From: Nonomuraea sp. NBC_00507
Lineage (GTDB): Bacteria; Actinomycetota; Actinomycetes; Streptosporangiales; Streptosporangiaceae
Assembly (NCBI RefSeq): GCF_036013525.1
Contig: NZ_CP107853.1
Location: forward strand, 11,036,001 to 11,100,000
Direction of reading: 5' to 3'
Length of the DNA: 64,000 bases
Positions within the stretch are counted from its first letter, which is position 1. Every line of letters begins with the position of its first letter. Made by a program: the position numbers and the translations under genes. Positions 63,978 to 64,000 of the stretch are shown here, in pieces. The notes under the pieces were generated by a model, which saw nothing but the letters and a program-made list of their open reading frames with translations, did no database searches and was not told the DNA's origin.

Positions 63978-64000
63978 GACCTGGCAGACAGACGCCGCAC

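Overview
This 64 kb window is high-GC, densely packed actinobacterial chromosome. The backbone order leuA ... era ... cdd-like/corC/ybeY/phoH/HIT ... rsmE/dnaJ/hrcA ... hemW ... lepA/rpsT, the frequent ATGA/GTGA start-stop overlaps, GTG starts, Tat-exported hydrolases, an AfsR-like NB-ARC/TPR remnant, a Ser/Thr kinase and DUF2630/DUF3097/DUF6297 proteins all point to a filamentous actinomycete. Streptosporangiales (Nonomuraea or a relative) is my best guess, but it is an inference. No tRNA, rRNA, CRISPR array, integrase or transposase was recognised.

Layout. (1) 0.1-3.3 kb: a translationally coupled trio (WXG100-like small protein, 735-residue protein with an EF-hand-like loop, lipoprotein) ending at a clear hairpin. 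(2) 3.4-7.4 kb: leuA with a Leu-codon leader peptide and attenuator-like hairpin, ddaH, DUF2630, and a double-GNAT acetyltransferase. (3) 7.4-21.6 kb: a carbohydrate-use island of about 14 kb. It holds a Tat-exported GH16, an AfsR-like pseudogene, a leftward operon (sulfatase, sugar-binding lipoprotein, beta-propeller glycosidase, two permeases, uronate-dehydrogenase-like enzyme, DUF624), a LacI regulator, a Tat-exported clan GH-A hydrolase and an enolase-superfamily dehydratase/cycloisomerase. Three to four near-identical palindromes in its promoters look like the LacI operators. The island is bracketed by about 160-bp copies of the 3' end of the GNAT gene, the second one degenerate, which marks the likely insertion junctions. 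(4) 21.7-29 kb: a Ser/Thr kinase whose extracellular part is a GH6-like domain lacking the catalytic acid, an MHS-family transporter, a two-component system, a TAXI lipoprotein and a Mut7-C protein. (5) 29-39 kb: urea acquisition. urtABCDE runs left and ureABCFGD runs right from a shared 198-bp region, so urea import and hydrolysis are divergently paired. (6) 39-50 kb: conserved RNA/stress housekeeping genes, interrupted by a SigE-type ECF sigma factor with a candidate anti-sigma partner and a tandem repeat array; hrcA-dnaJ has a CIRCE operator. (7) 50-64 kb: DUF3097 between two PGYGQQ-repeat membrane proteins, hemW, a StyA-like monooxygenase, a chitinase behind a long operator-like palindrome, MOSC, an ABC exporter pair, small proteins, lepA, a membrane-anchored GH18-like protein and rpsT.

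How it works together. The island senses (LacI), degrades (GH16, GH-A, sulfatase, propeller GH), imports (binding protein plus two permeases; no ATPase is encoded, so a shared MsiK-type ATPase is presumed) and catabolises (Udh-like, enolase superfamily) an acidic or sulfated polysaccharide. The kinase-GH6 fusion next door may report on a related glucan. Functional calls rest on reading protein motifs by eye; no database search or structure prediction was run.
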